From R-RK-3 sp031399085 (GTDB lineage Bacteria > Pseudomonadota > Alphaproteobacteria > Rhizobiales > Rhodomicrobiaceae), in assembly GCA_031399085.1 (NCBI GenBank), contig JANNOQ010000096.1:38384-102383 (forward strand): a DNA stretch of 64,000 bases, in the 5' to 3' direction. Made by a program: the position numbers and the translations under genes. The notes under the pieces were generated by a model. The model saw only the letters and a list, made by a program, of their open reading frames with translations. It was not told the DNA's origin and did no database searches. Positions 9,055 through 16,915 of the stretch are shown here, one piece after another (the stretch's first letter is position 1; every line of letters begins with the position of its first letter).

Positions 9055-9077
9055 ATCATGTTATACTATAACATTAT
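9055..9077 (-). promoter_or_regulatory. Zur-box-like palindrome before the porin operon
   Basis: Bases 9058-9074 read ATGTTATA-C-TATAACAT, a perfect 8-1-8 inverted repeat; extended to 9055-9077 it is 11-1-11 with one mismatch. The core equals the classic proteobacterial Zur operator core (ATGTTATA-N-TATAACAT). A minus-strand TATAAT (-10) at 9073-9078 overlaps it, as expected for a repressor site controlling the porin gene. Zur identity is inferred from recalled consensus. Confidence 0.65.
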
Positions 9078-9094
9078 ATTGTCGTCAGCCGCAG

Positions 9095-9108
9095 CAGCGG
9101 ATCCGCTG
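9095..9108. repeat. Perfect 14-base palindrome between imelysin 1 and the porin
   Basis: CAGCGGATCCGCTG is self-complementary. It lies 15-28 bases past the imelysin 1 stop and at about the -35 position of the putative porin promoter. It is not followed by a T run, so it may be an mRNA stem or a second operator. Confidence 0.4.
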
Positions 9109-9122
9109 TTTACGACGAATCC

Positions 9123-10412
9123 TCACCCGGGTTGCTTTAAGGTCACTTTTGCAGGGTCATCCAGGCTGTCAGACCCTTCAAAAGTGATGGCCTCCAACTT
9201 CAACACAGCGACCGCGCGCTCAATGGCCTTGGTCTGATCGAGCAGCCGGTCGATGACGGTTTGCACCACGGCATTCCCTTCGGCATTGCCCTCGCCGATC
9301 ATCTGGTCGTAACGCTCGATGGTTTCCGCCCGCTGTTTCATCGCTCCTGCGGCAGCGAGCGTTGCGTCAAACGCGGCACGGAGCGTTTTGTCGGCATCCG
9401 CCGAAATCGCTTTCACGAGGTCGGCCGGACTTGCTCCCGAGACGGTGCGGCCATCCACCCGCTTGTAGCGGCCGAGGTAAACGTTCTGCATCCCGGCAAT
9501 GTCGTAATAATGCGAATTGTGGGTGTTGTCGGCAAAGCAATCATGCTCTTCCTCGGGATCGTGGATCAGGAGGCCGAGTTTCATCCGCTCGCCTGCCAGC
9601 TCGCCATAGGAGAGCGATCCGAGGCCGGTGAAAATCGCCACGAGGCCCGTTTTCGGGTCGTCGATGACAGCCTTGCGCGCCTCGCCTTTCGGCCCCCATT
9701 GCGCCGCCATCCAGCGCAGATCCTCGATCAGCAGATCGGTCACGACGCGCAGAAACTGCGCGCGTCGGTCGCAATGGCCGCCGGTGCAATTCTTGATATC
9801 GAAATCGGTTGCGGGACGGTTTCCAGCGCCGGGACCGGTGCCGTTCAAATCCTGGCCCCAAAGCATGAATTCGACCGCGTGATAGCCTGTCGCGACATTG
9901 GCCTCGACGCCCCCGGCCTGATGCAGCTCGTCGGCCAGCAGCGCCTTGGTGATCGTTGCGGCCTCGATTGCCTTGCCGCCGATGGTGAGCTTCTCATTGG
10001 CGATGACGTTGGCAGCGTAAAGGTCGTTCTGGTCCGACGAGGCGCCATAACCGGCATCCACATAGTCGATCAGCCCTTCATCGAGCGGCCAGGAATTCAC
10101 CTTGCCTTCCCAATCGTCGACGATCTTGTTGCCGAAACGGAACGCCTCGGTCTGCATGTAGGGAACCCGCGCGGCAACCCAGGCATCGCGCGCGGCTTTC
10201 AGCGTTGCATCGCTGGGCTTCTCCAGCAAGCGAGCGATGGCCTGCTCAAGCGGCTTAGCGGCCTTAAGGGCGTCCTCATAGGTGGCCTGCGCGATATCGG
10301 CGTAGGTCTTCACGATCGCGGCCGGCTCGGCGGCGTTCGCGGCCCCGGCAAAGAGGAGGAGGACCGCTCCGGCGGCTCGCCCGCTGGCCGCAATCTGACG
10401 TAGCAATTTCAT
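9123..10412 (-). CDS. Imelysin-family (EfeO-like M75) periplasmic protein
   Basis: This is a 429-residue protein with a signal peptide (MKLLRQIAASGRAAGAVLLL ... ANA). The imelysin/M75 motif GxHxxE is intact as G176-Y-H178-A-V-E181, followed by LWGQDLNGTG. Other family blocks are RVPYMQTEAFRFG, NSWPLDEGLIDYV and HNSHYYDIAGMQNVYLGRY. ATG 10412 has GGGGAGA eight bases upstream. The gene precedes the porin operon on the same strand with 106 bases between, and it appears to have its own promoter in 10413-10544, where no Zur-like site is seen. Family members are periplasmic metal-associated proteins (IcmP, EfeO). It probably works with the porin and di-haem protein in metal acquisition, though this is inference. 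Confidence 0.87.
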   Translation of the reverse strand: MKLLRQIAASGRAAGAVLLLFAGAANAAEPAAIVKTYADIAQATYEDALKAAKPLEQAIARLLEKPSDATLKAARDAWVAARVPYMQTEAFRFGNKIVDDWEGKVNSWPLDEGLIDYVDAGYGASSDQNDLYAANVIANEKLTIGGKAIEAATITKALLADELHQAGGVEANVATGYHAVEFMLWGQDLNGTGPGAGNRPATDFDIKNCTGGHCDRRAQFLRVVTDLLIEDLRWMAAQWGPKGEARKAVIDDPKTGLVAIFTGLGSLSYGELAGERMKLGLLIHDPEEEHDCFADNTHNSHYYDIAGMQNVYLGRYKRVDGRTVSGASPADLVKAISADADKTLRAAFDATLAAAGAMKQRAETIERYDQMIGEGNAEGNAVVQTVIDRLLDQTKAIERAVAVLKLEAITFEGSDSLDDPAKVTLKQPG

Positions 10413-10544
10413 TGTTCCATTCTCCCCTGACTGGAACTGAATAGCGCCGGGGGTTAGCGGACTGTCAATTGCAAGATCAGAAACAACCTCCATTAGCCTG
10501 GTGAAAAGACAAGTTGAATCAAATTGTTAATCCTCGCGCTCGGA

Positions 10545-12044
10545 TCAATCCTCATCCGATTTGAAGCGCTGCAACCCGGATAAAACAAACGGCGCGATAA
10601 AGGCCAGCAGCGCCAGTGTCAGCAAGATCGCCGCCACCGGGCTTTCGACGAGCGTCATCGGGTCGCCAAGGCTGATGGCCAGCGCCCGCCGAAGCTGCTG
10701 TTCCGCCATGGGGCCGAGGATCAGCCCGATGATCACGGGCGCGACCGGATAGTCGAAGCGCCGCATGAGAAAGCCCATGACCCCGAACACGCCGAGCATG
10801 GAGAGTTCGACAACGGAAGGCTTGGCCGCGATCGTTCCCATCGCTGCAAAGACGAGAATTCCCGCGTAGAGCCAGGGCTGCGGGATGGCGAGCAGCCGGA
10901 CCCACAAACCGACCAGCGGCAGGTTGATCACCAGCAGCATGGCATTCGCGATCAGCAGGCTGGCGACGAGGCCCCAGACCAGATCGGGCTTTTCGGCGAA
11001 CAGCAGCGGTCCGGGGTTCAGCCCATATTGCTGGAAGCCCGCCAGCATCATGGCGGCGGTGGCTGACGTTGGCAGACCGAGGGTCAATAGCGGCACCAGC
11101 GTTCCGGCGGCGGAGGCATTGTTCGCTGCTTCCGGACCGGCGACGCCTTCAATCGCGCCCTTACCGAATTCCTCCGGGTGCTTGGTCAGCCGCTTTTCCA
11201 GCGAATAGGACAGGAATGTCGGGATTTCCGCGCCGCCCGCCGGAAGCGCGCCGATGGGAAAGCCGAGCGCCGTTCCGCGCAGCCACGGCCGCCAGGAGCG
11301 CGACCAATCCTTGGCCGTCATCCAGAGCGAGCCGCGCACGGGCTCGATGGTTTCCGGAGCGTGCCGTCGCCGCGACGCCACGTAAAGCGCTTCGCCGACC
11401 GCGAAGAGCCCGACGGCCAAAGTCGTTACTTCGACGCCGTCGAGGAGATCCGGCACGCCGAAGGTCAGCCGCGCCTGACCGGACAGTTCATCAATGCCGA
11501 CGAGGCCCAGCGCGAGGCCGATGAACAGGCTGGTCAAACCCCTGAGGGGCGATGCGCCGAAGGTTGCCGAGATCGTCACAAAGGCCAGCACCATGAGCGC
11601 GAAGTAATCGGCGGGACCGAAGCTGATCGCGACCTCGACAAGCCAAGGCGCCAGAAAGGCAATGCCCAGCGTTGCAATGGTTCCGGCCACGAATGAGCCG
11701 ATGGCGGCGGTCGCCAGCGCCGGTCCGCCGCGTCCCGCCTTGGCCATCTTATTGCCTTCGATGGTGGTGGCGAGCGAGGCGCTTTCCCCCGGCGTGTTGA
11801 GCAGAATGGCCGTGGTCGAGCCGCCATACATGCCGCCATAATAGATCCCGGCGAACATAATGATCGAGCCGCCCGGATCGAGCTTGTAGGTGATAGGCAG
11901 AAGCAGCGCGACGGTCAGCGCCGGACCGATGCCGGGCAGGACGCCGACTGCGGTCCCAAGGAAGACGCCGATCAGCGCGAACAGCAGATTCATCGGCTGC
12001 GTCGCGACGGCAAAACCTTGTAAGAGCGCCGGGAAACTCTCCAC
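10545..12044 (-). CDS. tctA: Tripartite tricarboxylate transporter, large membrane subunit TctA
   Basis: This is a 499-residue inner-membrane protein with about 11-12 hydrophobic segments. TctA signatures are GVFLGTAVGVLPGIGPALTV near the N-terminus, GIYYGGMYGGSTTAILLNTPG, and the second inverted-repeat copy GIEG...AN-type segment (EGVAGPEAANNASAAGTLVPLLTLGLP). It forms the sodium- or proton-coupled channel of the TTT system and receives substrate from the periplasmic TctC. The start is GTG 12044 with GGGG six bases upstream. It lies nine bases after tctB and is the last gene of tctCBA. The substrate is probably a small di- or tricarboxylate, with tartrate suggested by the linked dehydrogenase. 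Confidence 0.95.
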   Translation of the reverse strand: MESFPALLQGFAVATQPMNLLFALIGVFLGTAVGVLPGIGPALTVALLLPITYKLDPGGSIIMFAGIYYGGMYGGSTTAILLNTPGESASLATTIEGNKMAKAGRGGPALATAAIGSFVAGTIATLGIAFLAPWLVEVAISFGPADYFALMVLAFVTISATFGASPLRGLTSLFIGLALGLVGIDELSGQARLTFGVPDLLDGVEVTTLAVGLFAVGEALYVASRRRHAPETIEPVRGSLWMTAKDWSRSWRPWLRGTALGFPIGALPAGGAEIPTFLSYSLEKRLTKHPEEFGKGAIEGVAGPEAANNASAAGTLVPLLTLGLPTSATAAMMLAGFQQYGLNPGPLLFAEKPDLVWGLVASLLIANAMLLVINLPLVGLWVRLLAIPQPWLYAGILVFAAMGTIAAKPSVVELSMLGVFGVMGFLMRRFDYPVAPVIIGLILGPMAEQQLRRALAISLGDPMTLVESPVAAILLTLALLAFIAPFVLSGLQRFKSDED

Positions 12045-12053
12045 TGCAATCCC

Positions 12054-12536
12054 CTAGAAAAGCCGCTCCAGCGGGCCCTGCGGCAGCGAAAGCGAAAGAA
12101 GCTTTGTGAAAAGCAGGTAAACCGAGAGCGAGAGTGTCACGCCAATCGCGATATCGGCGATAAGCTGCGTTCGTCCGAACGCCCTTGCGGTCGCGGCAAA
12201 CAAGATCGTCGCCCCCACGATGAAGCCGCCACCAAACGCAATGGCGGCCATAAGCCCGCCGAGACCGCCGAGAATCAGAAAGACGGCTCCAGGGTCGTAG
12301 GGTTCACCTTCGGGAACCATCCCACGCCACGCCGCGATGCCGGTCGCAAGGCCGAGAATCGCAAGCCCGGCGGCGATCGCATAGGCCGTCGCCCCCGGTC
12401 CAACGCGTGAATAGGCTGGCGCGGCGCCGTGGTTCGCCGCGTCCAGGGCGACGATCGAGGCGAGCGCTATGAGACCCGCCGCGATGACAAAGCTTGCCAC
12501 CGCGCGGCGGGAAAGGTCTGGCGTCTGCCCGGTCAT
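12054..12536 (-). CDS. tctB: Tripartite tricarboxylate transporter, small membrane subunit TctB
   Basis: This is a 160-residue protein with four hydrophobic segments (VASFVIAAGLIALASIVAL, AYAIAAGLAILGLATGIAAW, AVFLILGGLGGLMAAIAFGGG, LIADIAIGVTLSLSVYLLF), the normal layout and size for TctB. It is poorly conserved as a family and is recognised mainly by its place between tctC and tctA. ATG 12536 lies seven bases past the tctC stop; the open frame extends upstream, but that part overlaps tctC. It forms the membrane complex with TctA. Confidence 0.9.
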   Translation of the reverse strand: MTGQTPDLSRRAVASFVIAAGLIALASIVALDAANHGAAPAYSRVGPGATAYAIAAGLAILGLATGIAAWRGMVPEGEPYDPGAVFLILGGLGGLMAAIAFGGGFIVGATILFAATARAFGRTQLIADIAIGVTLSLSVYLLFTKLLSLSLPQGPLERLF

Positions 12537-12543
12537 TGTGCGG

Positions 12544-13512
12544 CTACTTGGCGAGGCCGATGGAGGCGAGCACACTGGAAACGCGCGCTTGCTCCTCCTT
12601 CAGGAACGCCGCGAAGGCATCGCCGGACAGATAGACGTCGTCCCAGCCCTTGGTTTTCAAAATCTCGGCCCAGGCGGGGGATTTGGCCATCTTGTCGACG
12701 GCATCGAGCAAGGCTTTACGCTGTTCTGGCGTGATGCCGGGAGCCGCGAAGACCGATCTCCAATTCACCACATCCAGATCGATGCCCTGCTCCGCCAGCG
12801 TCGGCCCGTCGACATTGGGCAGGCGCTTGGCCGAAGTGACGCCGATCAGGCGGAGCTTTCCGGCTTTGATTTGGCCCTCGAACTCGCCATAGCCGGAAAC
12901 GCCAGCGGTGACTTTGCCGCCAAGCACGGCCGCGAGCGCTTCGCCGCCGCCGGAAAAGGGAATATAGTTGACTTTGGCCGGATCGGCGCCGGCGGCCTTC
13001 GCGAACAAGCCAACCAGGATGTGATCGACGCCGCCAGCCGAACCGCCCGCCCATGTAACCTTAGCCGGGTCGGCCTTGACGGCCGCGCTGAGATCTTTTG
13101 CATCTTTGATCGGCGAGTTGGCGGGCACGACGACAGCCAGATATTCACCCGTAAGCCGGGCGATCGGGGTCACCATGTCGAGCGTGACGGGCGCTTTGTT
13201 CGTGATGATCGCGCCGACCATCACCAGCCCGTTGACCATGAGCTGCGCGCCATCGCCTTTGGCGCTGTTGATGAACTGAGCCAGCCCCACCGTGCCGCCC
13301 GCGCCGGGTATGTTCGTGACCTGCGCGCTCTTGGCTGCCGCGCTCGCGACCAACGCGTTTTGCATGGCGCGAGCCGTCTGGTCCCAGCCGCCGCCGGGCG
13401 CGGCCGGAGCGATGATCTTCAGCTCAAGCTCGGCCAGAGCGACGCCCGCGAAGCCGGCGCAGGTGAGCGCCAGCACGGCGCTCGCCGCGACTATCCGTTT
13501 TATTGGCGACAT
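12544..13512 (-). CDS. tctC: Periplasmic tricarboxylate-binding protein TctC (Bug family)
   Basis: This is a 322-residue solute receptor with a signal peptide (IKRIVAASAVLALTCAGFAGVALA). Bug-family marks are the LKIIAPAAPGGGWDQTAR ligand loop, VTNIPGAGGTVGLAQF, GGSAGGVDHILVGL, and the YIPFSGGGEALAAVLGG block. ATG 13512 is chosen for GGGAG six bases before it. It captures a carboxylate in the periplasm and delivers it to TctAB. It is the first gene of tctCBA and follows the dehydrogenase gene after 222 bases. The genome may hold other Bug proteins serving the same membrane pair. Confidence 0.93.
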   Translation of the reverse strand: MSPIKRIVAASAVLALTCAGFAGVALAELELKIIAPAAPGGGWDQTARAMQNALVASAAAKSAQVTNIPGAGGTVGLAQFINSAKGDGAQLMVNGLVMVGAIITNKAPVTLDMVTPIARLTGEYLAVVVPANSPIKDAKDLSAAVKADPAKVTWAGGSAGGVDHILVGLFAKAAGADPAKVNYIPFSGGGEALAAVLGGKVTAGVSGYGEFEGQIKAGKLRLIGVTSAKRLPNVDGPTLAEQGIDLDVVNWRSVFAAPGITPEQRKALLDAVDKMAKSPAWAEILKTKGWDDVYLSGDAFAAFLKEEQARVSSVLASIGLAK

Positions 13513-13734
13513 TTCAATCTCCCTCATGGCCGCGAATCAGGGTGATTCCCCACACGCAGTTAGCCGCCGCGCGTCATCGGCCGTTCTGTTGTCGTTGCCG
13601 CAAATTGCGATGCGGATCGGCGTTACCCTAATGTGAAATAAAAGAAAAGACGAGCCTCGGCGGCGAATAGATGCGGCAGGCCGAACTGCGTTTGGAACGA
13701 TCTTGGGCAGCCCCCCGACGCCCGCCGCGTCGCA

Positions 13735-14811
13735 TCAAAGCCGCTCCTCGACAGCCTTGCCCGCCGCTTCCGTATCGGCGCTTCCGGCCAGATCGCGCGT
13801 GCGGGTTCGCGGATCGGAAAGTGCCGCCTCAATGGCTGCCTCGATGGCCTGCGCCGCTTCTGTTTCGCCCAGATGCGCCAGCATCATCGCCGCGGACCAG
13901 ATTTGCCCAACCGGGTTGGCGATGCCGAGGCCAGCGATGTCGGGCGCCGACCCATGCACCGGCTCGAACATCGACGGCACGGAGCGGTCGGGATTGATGT
14001 TGCCGGACGGCGCGATGCCGATGGTGCCGGTGCAGGCCGGGCCGAGATCGGACAGAATGTCGCCGAATAGGTTGGACGCGACGACGACGTCGAAGCGGTC
14101 CGGGTTCAGCACGAAATGCGCGGTCAGAATGTCGATATGGTACTGCTCGACCGCCACATCGGGATAGGATTTCGCCATCTCGGCCACGCGCTCGTCCCAA
14201 TAGGGCATGGTGATCGAAATGCCGTTCGATTTCGTCGCCGAGGTCAGCTTTTTGCGCGGACGCGAGCGGGCAAGTTCGAAGGCAAAGCGCAGAATGCGGT
14301 CAACGCCAATGCGCGTCATGACGGTTTCCTGCATGACGGTCTCGCGCTCGGTGCCGGCGAAAATGCGCCCGCCGATCGAGGAATATTCCCCTTCCGTGTT
14401 CTCGCGCACCACATAGAAATCGATGTCGCCGGGATGGCGATTGGCGAGCGGCGACGGCACGCCCGGCATCAGGCGGACGGGGCGCAGATTGACGAACTGA
14501 TCGAACTCGCGGCGAAACTGGATGAGCGAGCCCCAGAGCGAGATATGGTCCGGCACGCGCGAGGGCATTCCGACCGCCCCGAAAAAGATCGCGTCATGGT
14601 TGCCGATCTTGGCCTTCCAATCCTCGGGCATCATGCGTCCATGCGCCTCGTAATAATCGCAGGAGGCGAAGTCGAACCAATCGAGCCGCAGCTCGAAACC
14701 GAAGCGCTTTGCGGCCGCTTCGAGGACGCGGACGCCTTCCGGCACCACCTCCTTGCCAATGCCGTCGCCGGGGATGACGGCGATCTTGTACACGCGATTC
14801 GTAAGGGTCAT
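13735..14811 (-). CDS. Tartrate dehydrogenase / D-malate dehydrogenase (TtuC-like)
   Basis: This is a 358-residue member of the isocitrate/isopropylmalate dehydrogenase family. N-terminal YKIAVIPGDGIGKEVVPEG, the FDFASCDYYEAHGRMMP segment, FFGAVGMPSRVPDHISLWG, VRENTEGEYSSIGGR and SNLFGDILSDLGP with MFEPVHGSAPDIAGLGIANP are typical of tartrate/D-malate dehydrogenases rather than LeuB. It oxidises tartrate or D-malate with NAD, releasing oxaloglycolate, glycerate or pyruvate depending on substrate; Mn2+ and K+ are the usual cofactors. ATG 14811 has GGAG eight bases upstream. It stands just before tctCBA on the same strand, which supports a joint uptake-and-oxidation unit. No regulator gene is seen next to it. 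Confidence 0.88.
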   Translation of the reverse strand: MTLTNRVYKIAVIPGDGIGKEVVPEGVRVLEAAAKRFGFELRLDWFDFASCDYYEAHGRMMPEDWKAKIGNHDAIFFGAVGMPSRVPDHISLWGSLIQFRREFDQFVNLRPVRLMPGVPSPLANRHPGDIDFYVVRENTEGEYSSIGGRIFAGTERETVMQETVMTRIGVDRILRFAFELARSRPRKKLTSATKSNGISITMPYWDERVAEMAKSYPDVAVEQYHIDILTAHFVLNPDRFDVVVASNLFGDILSDLGPACTGTIGIAPSGNINPDRSVPSMFEPVHGSAPDIAGLGIANPVGQIWSAAMMLAHLGETEAAQAIEAAIEAALSDPRTRTRDLAGSADTEAAGKAVEERL

Positions 14812-15133
14812 GCGGCCTGCTCCGTGAAGAATGCGAGGAATGCGGCGGCCCCTGGCCGGAAGTTCTTCCGCCAGATAACGCCCGCCCGGCAGTGCGAAAT
14901 CCGGGAAACAGCGCCGGCGCCTCGGTCATTATTGCCCCTGCTTCGAGCAGGTCTGCGGCTTCGCATGATAGCCCTCGCGGACCGAATGGGAAGGGGCTTT
15001 GAGGCTGCCGGGAGGGGTGAGGTTTCGACTGAAGTCAAAGATTCTCGCGGCGGATGCGCAATATGAATGCATAAGCAATTAGACGATTCAGTGAATTGAA
15101 TTCATGCAATAACAGCAAATTTAACAGCAACTA

Positions 15134-15163
15134 TTGACTTTATTCTGTATATAATGTGATAAC
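15134..15163 (+). promoter_or_regulatory. Likely promoter of the ComEC-like hydrolase gene
   Basis: TTGACT at 15134-15139 and GATAAC at 15158-15163 are 18 bases apart; the -10 is preceded by TG (extended -10 type). This leaves a leader of about 130 bases before the ATG at 15304. Confidence 0.4.
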
Positions 15164-15224
15164 TACACCATGCGCCAATGGATTTCTATAGCATTGGTGA
15201 ATTGGTTGGATCGTTAGGTTAGGC

Positions 15225-15251
15225 ATCAAACAAATCAAACAAATCAAACAA
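15225..15251. repeat. Three tandem copies of a 9-base unit
   Basis: The unit ATCAAACAA is repeated three times exactly in the AT-rich leader, ending about 50 bases before the hydrolase start codon. Confidence 0.7.
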
Positions 15252-15303
15252 ATTTCAAATTGCTAATCAGTTTTTTGTTCAGTCATATGACAGGATTTAA
15301 AAA

Positions 15304-16884
15304 ATGCCTCATTTCATCAAGGACGATTTTGTCCGGCTGCGGCGGCAGCCGACATCGAATTCAGACGTCTTTCTGACGCTCGCATTTGGCGACGAGGTCG
15401 AGCGGCTCGAGCAGCAGGGCGATTTCGTTAAGCTGCGCGCGCTGACCCATTTTGACGGCACCGCGACTGGTTGGGCTGATAACAAGCCCGAATTGGCGTT
15501 GAGTGAGACAGGCATGTTCAAATTCTCGATGGTCGATGTGCAGCAAGGCGACGGGATGGTGATCGAGTCCCCCAGCGGCACGATCGTCCTCGTCGATGGC
15601 GGCGACAACAAGCTGTTCGCACGCCACGTCGCCGCCCGCTTCCTGCATCGCGGCATTTCCGCCGCGACGCCGCTTCAGGTCGAAGCCATCATCATAACGC
15701 ATGGCGACGCCGATCATTTTGACGGGCTCAACGAATTCGTCAGGTCCGAAACGGAAACTGGAATCGCGGAACGCAAGCGGCTGTTTATTCATCCCAAGCG
15801 GATCTACCATAACGGTCTCGTCAAGGCTCCGGGGAAGAGGCCCGACAATTCGCGCCGCCCCGACGCCGAAATGTTCGGCCGGACCATCAAGCGCTCGGGG
15901 GAAACCTTCATTCTCGATTTGCATGACGATCCGCGCAATGTCCCGGATGACATGCGCAACGAGCCTTTCGACCGCTGGGTGAAGACCATCGGCCACTGGG
16001 AGGGCCGAGGCCCGATTTCAATCAAGCGGATTGCCTTCGGCGACGATGAAGATGCGCTGTTCGACTTCCTGCATGAAGACGGCGTGACGATCCGGCTGCA
16101 AGGGCCTTTCCCGGAACGACAGCGCGATCCGCAGGACAACACCGAGAAACCGGCTTTGCGCTTCTTCCGCGCGCCGGAAAAGTCGCCCGATATGCATCTT
16201 GAGGGCGGTGACGAAGGGCCGATCTCCGCATCACACACGATCAACGGGCACTCCATTGCGATGCAAGTGCAATTCGGCTTGATGCGGATGTGCCTGACCG
16301 GCGATCTGAACAAGCCCGCCATGCGGCTGATGCGCGAAAACATCCCGGAAAGCGAGCTGGAGGCGGAGATCGTCAAAGCGCCCCATCATGGCTCAGCCGA
16401 TTTCGACTTCGCCGCGCTCAAAGCCATGCGCCCGGTCGTGGCGATCATTTCATCGGGCGATGAAAATCCGAGCAAGGAGCATATTCATCCGCGCGCCACG
16501 CTGATGGCCGCGCTCGGCAAGGTCATGCGGCTGGACGTCGGAATCATTCTTAACACCGAACTCGCCGCCTTTTTCACGACCCGAGACTATGCTCACCGCA
16601 GAGAGGATCTAAAGAAATATTTCAACGATCACGCAGCGGAGAGTTTTTCGCGCGCTGAACTTGAAAAGCTGTTTACCGGACGGGCCGTCGACAGCTTTCC
16701 TGAGCCGTTTTTCGCATTCGAACGCACGAACTTCGGGATCATCCATATTCGGACCGACGGCGAGCGTGTGCTCGTCTTTACCCATAGCGGCGAAAAGGGG
16801 GTCAACGAAGCCTACAGCTTTACCTTGCGCCTGGTGGGCGGCGAACGCGAAATCCGCTTCGCCAAGAAGGTGGTCGTGCGATGA
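15304..16884 (+). CDS. Soluble ComEC-like metallo-beta-lactamase hydrolase
   Basis: This is a 526-residue protein with no signal peptide or membrane segment. Residues 1-65 look like a small SH3-type domain (VRLRRQPTSNSDVFLTLAFGD, then GWAD). The metallo-beta-lactamase fold follows from about residue 72, with the metal motif T-H133-G-D135-A-D137-H138, as in the HxDxDH of ComEC nuclease domains. Downstream are LTGD near 333 and P-H-H-G-S near 360, another ComEC hallmark. Residues 420-526 are an unrecognised tail. AGGA lies eight bases before the ATG. ComEC itself carries this fold as a nuclease domain in a membrane channel; here it stands alone. Possible roles are a nuclease, phosphodiesterase or part of a defence unit, but no partner gene is adjacent. 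Confidence 0.8.
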   Translation: MPHFIKDDFVRLRRQPTSNSDVFLTLAFGDEVERLEQQGDFVKLRALTHFDGTATGWADNKPELALSETGMFKFSMVDVQQGDGMVIESPSGTIVLVDGGDNKLFARHVAARFLHRGISAATPLQVEAIIITHGDADHFDGLNEFVRSETETGIAERKRLFIHPKRIYHNGLVKAPGKRPDNSRRPDAEMFGRTIKRSGETFILDLHDDPRNVPDDMRNEPFDRWVKTIGHWEGRGPISIKRIAFGDDEDALFDFLHEDGVTIRLQGPFPERQRDPQDNTEKPALRFFRAPEKSPDMHLEGGDEGPISASHTINGHSIAMQVQFGLMRMCLTGDLNKPAMRLMRENIPESELEAEIVKAPHHGSADFDFAALKAMRPVVAIISSGDENPSKEHIHPRATLMAALGKVMRLDVGIILNTELAAFFTTRDYAHRREDLKKYFNDHAAESFSRAELEKLFTGRAVDSFPEPFFAFERTNFGIIHIRTDGERVLVFTHSGEKGVNEAYSFTLRLVGGEREIRFAKKVVVR

Positions 16885-16915
16885 AACGACACACTAACTC
16901 AGGAGCTGGGTTCGG

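Larger units (their letters stand above)
14812..15303. other. Gene-free region with an AT-rich half
   Basis: Bases 14812-15060 have normal GC content and hold the leader of the dehydrogenase gene. Composition then changes abruptly: 15060-15303 is strongly AT-rich, unlike the rest of the window, and carries the promoter of the metallo-beta-lactamase gene and a short tandem repeat. No coding frame is supported. Confidence 0.6.
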
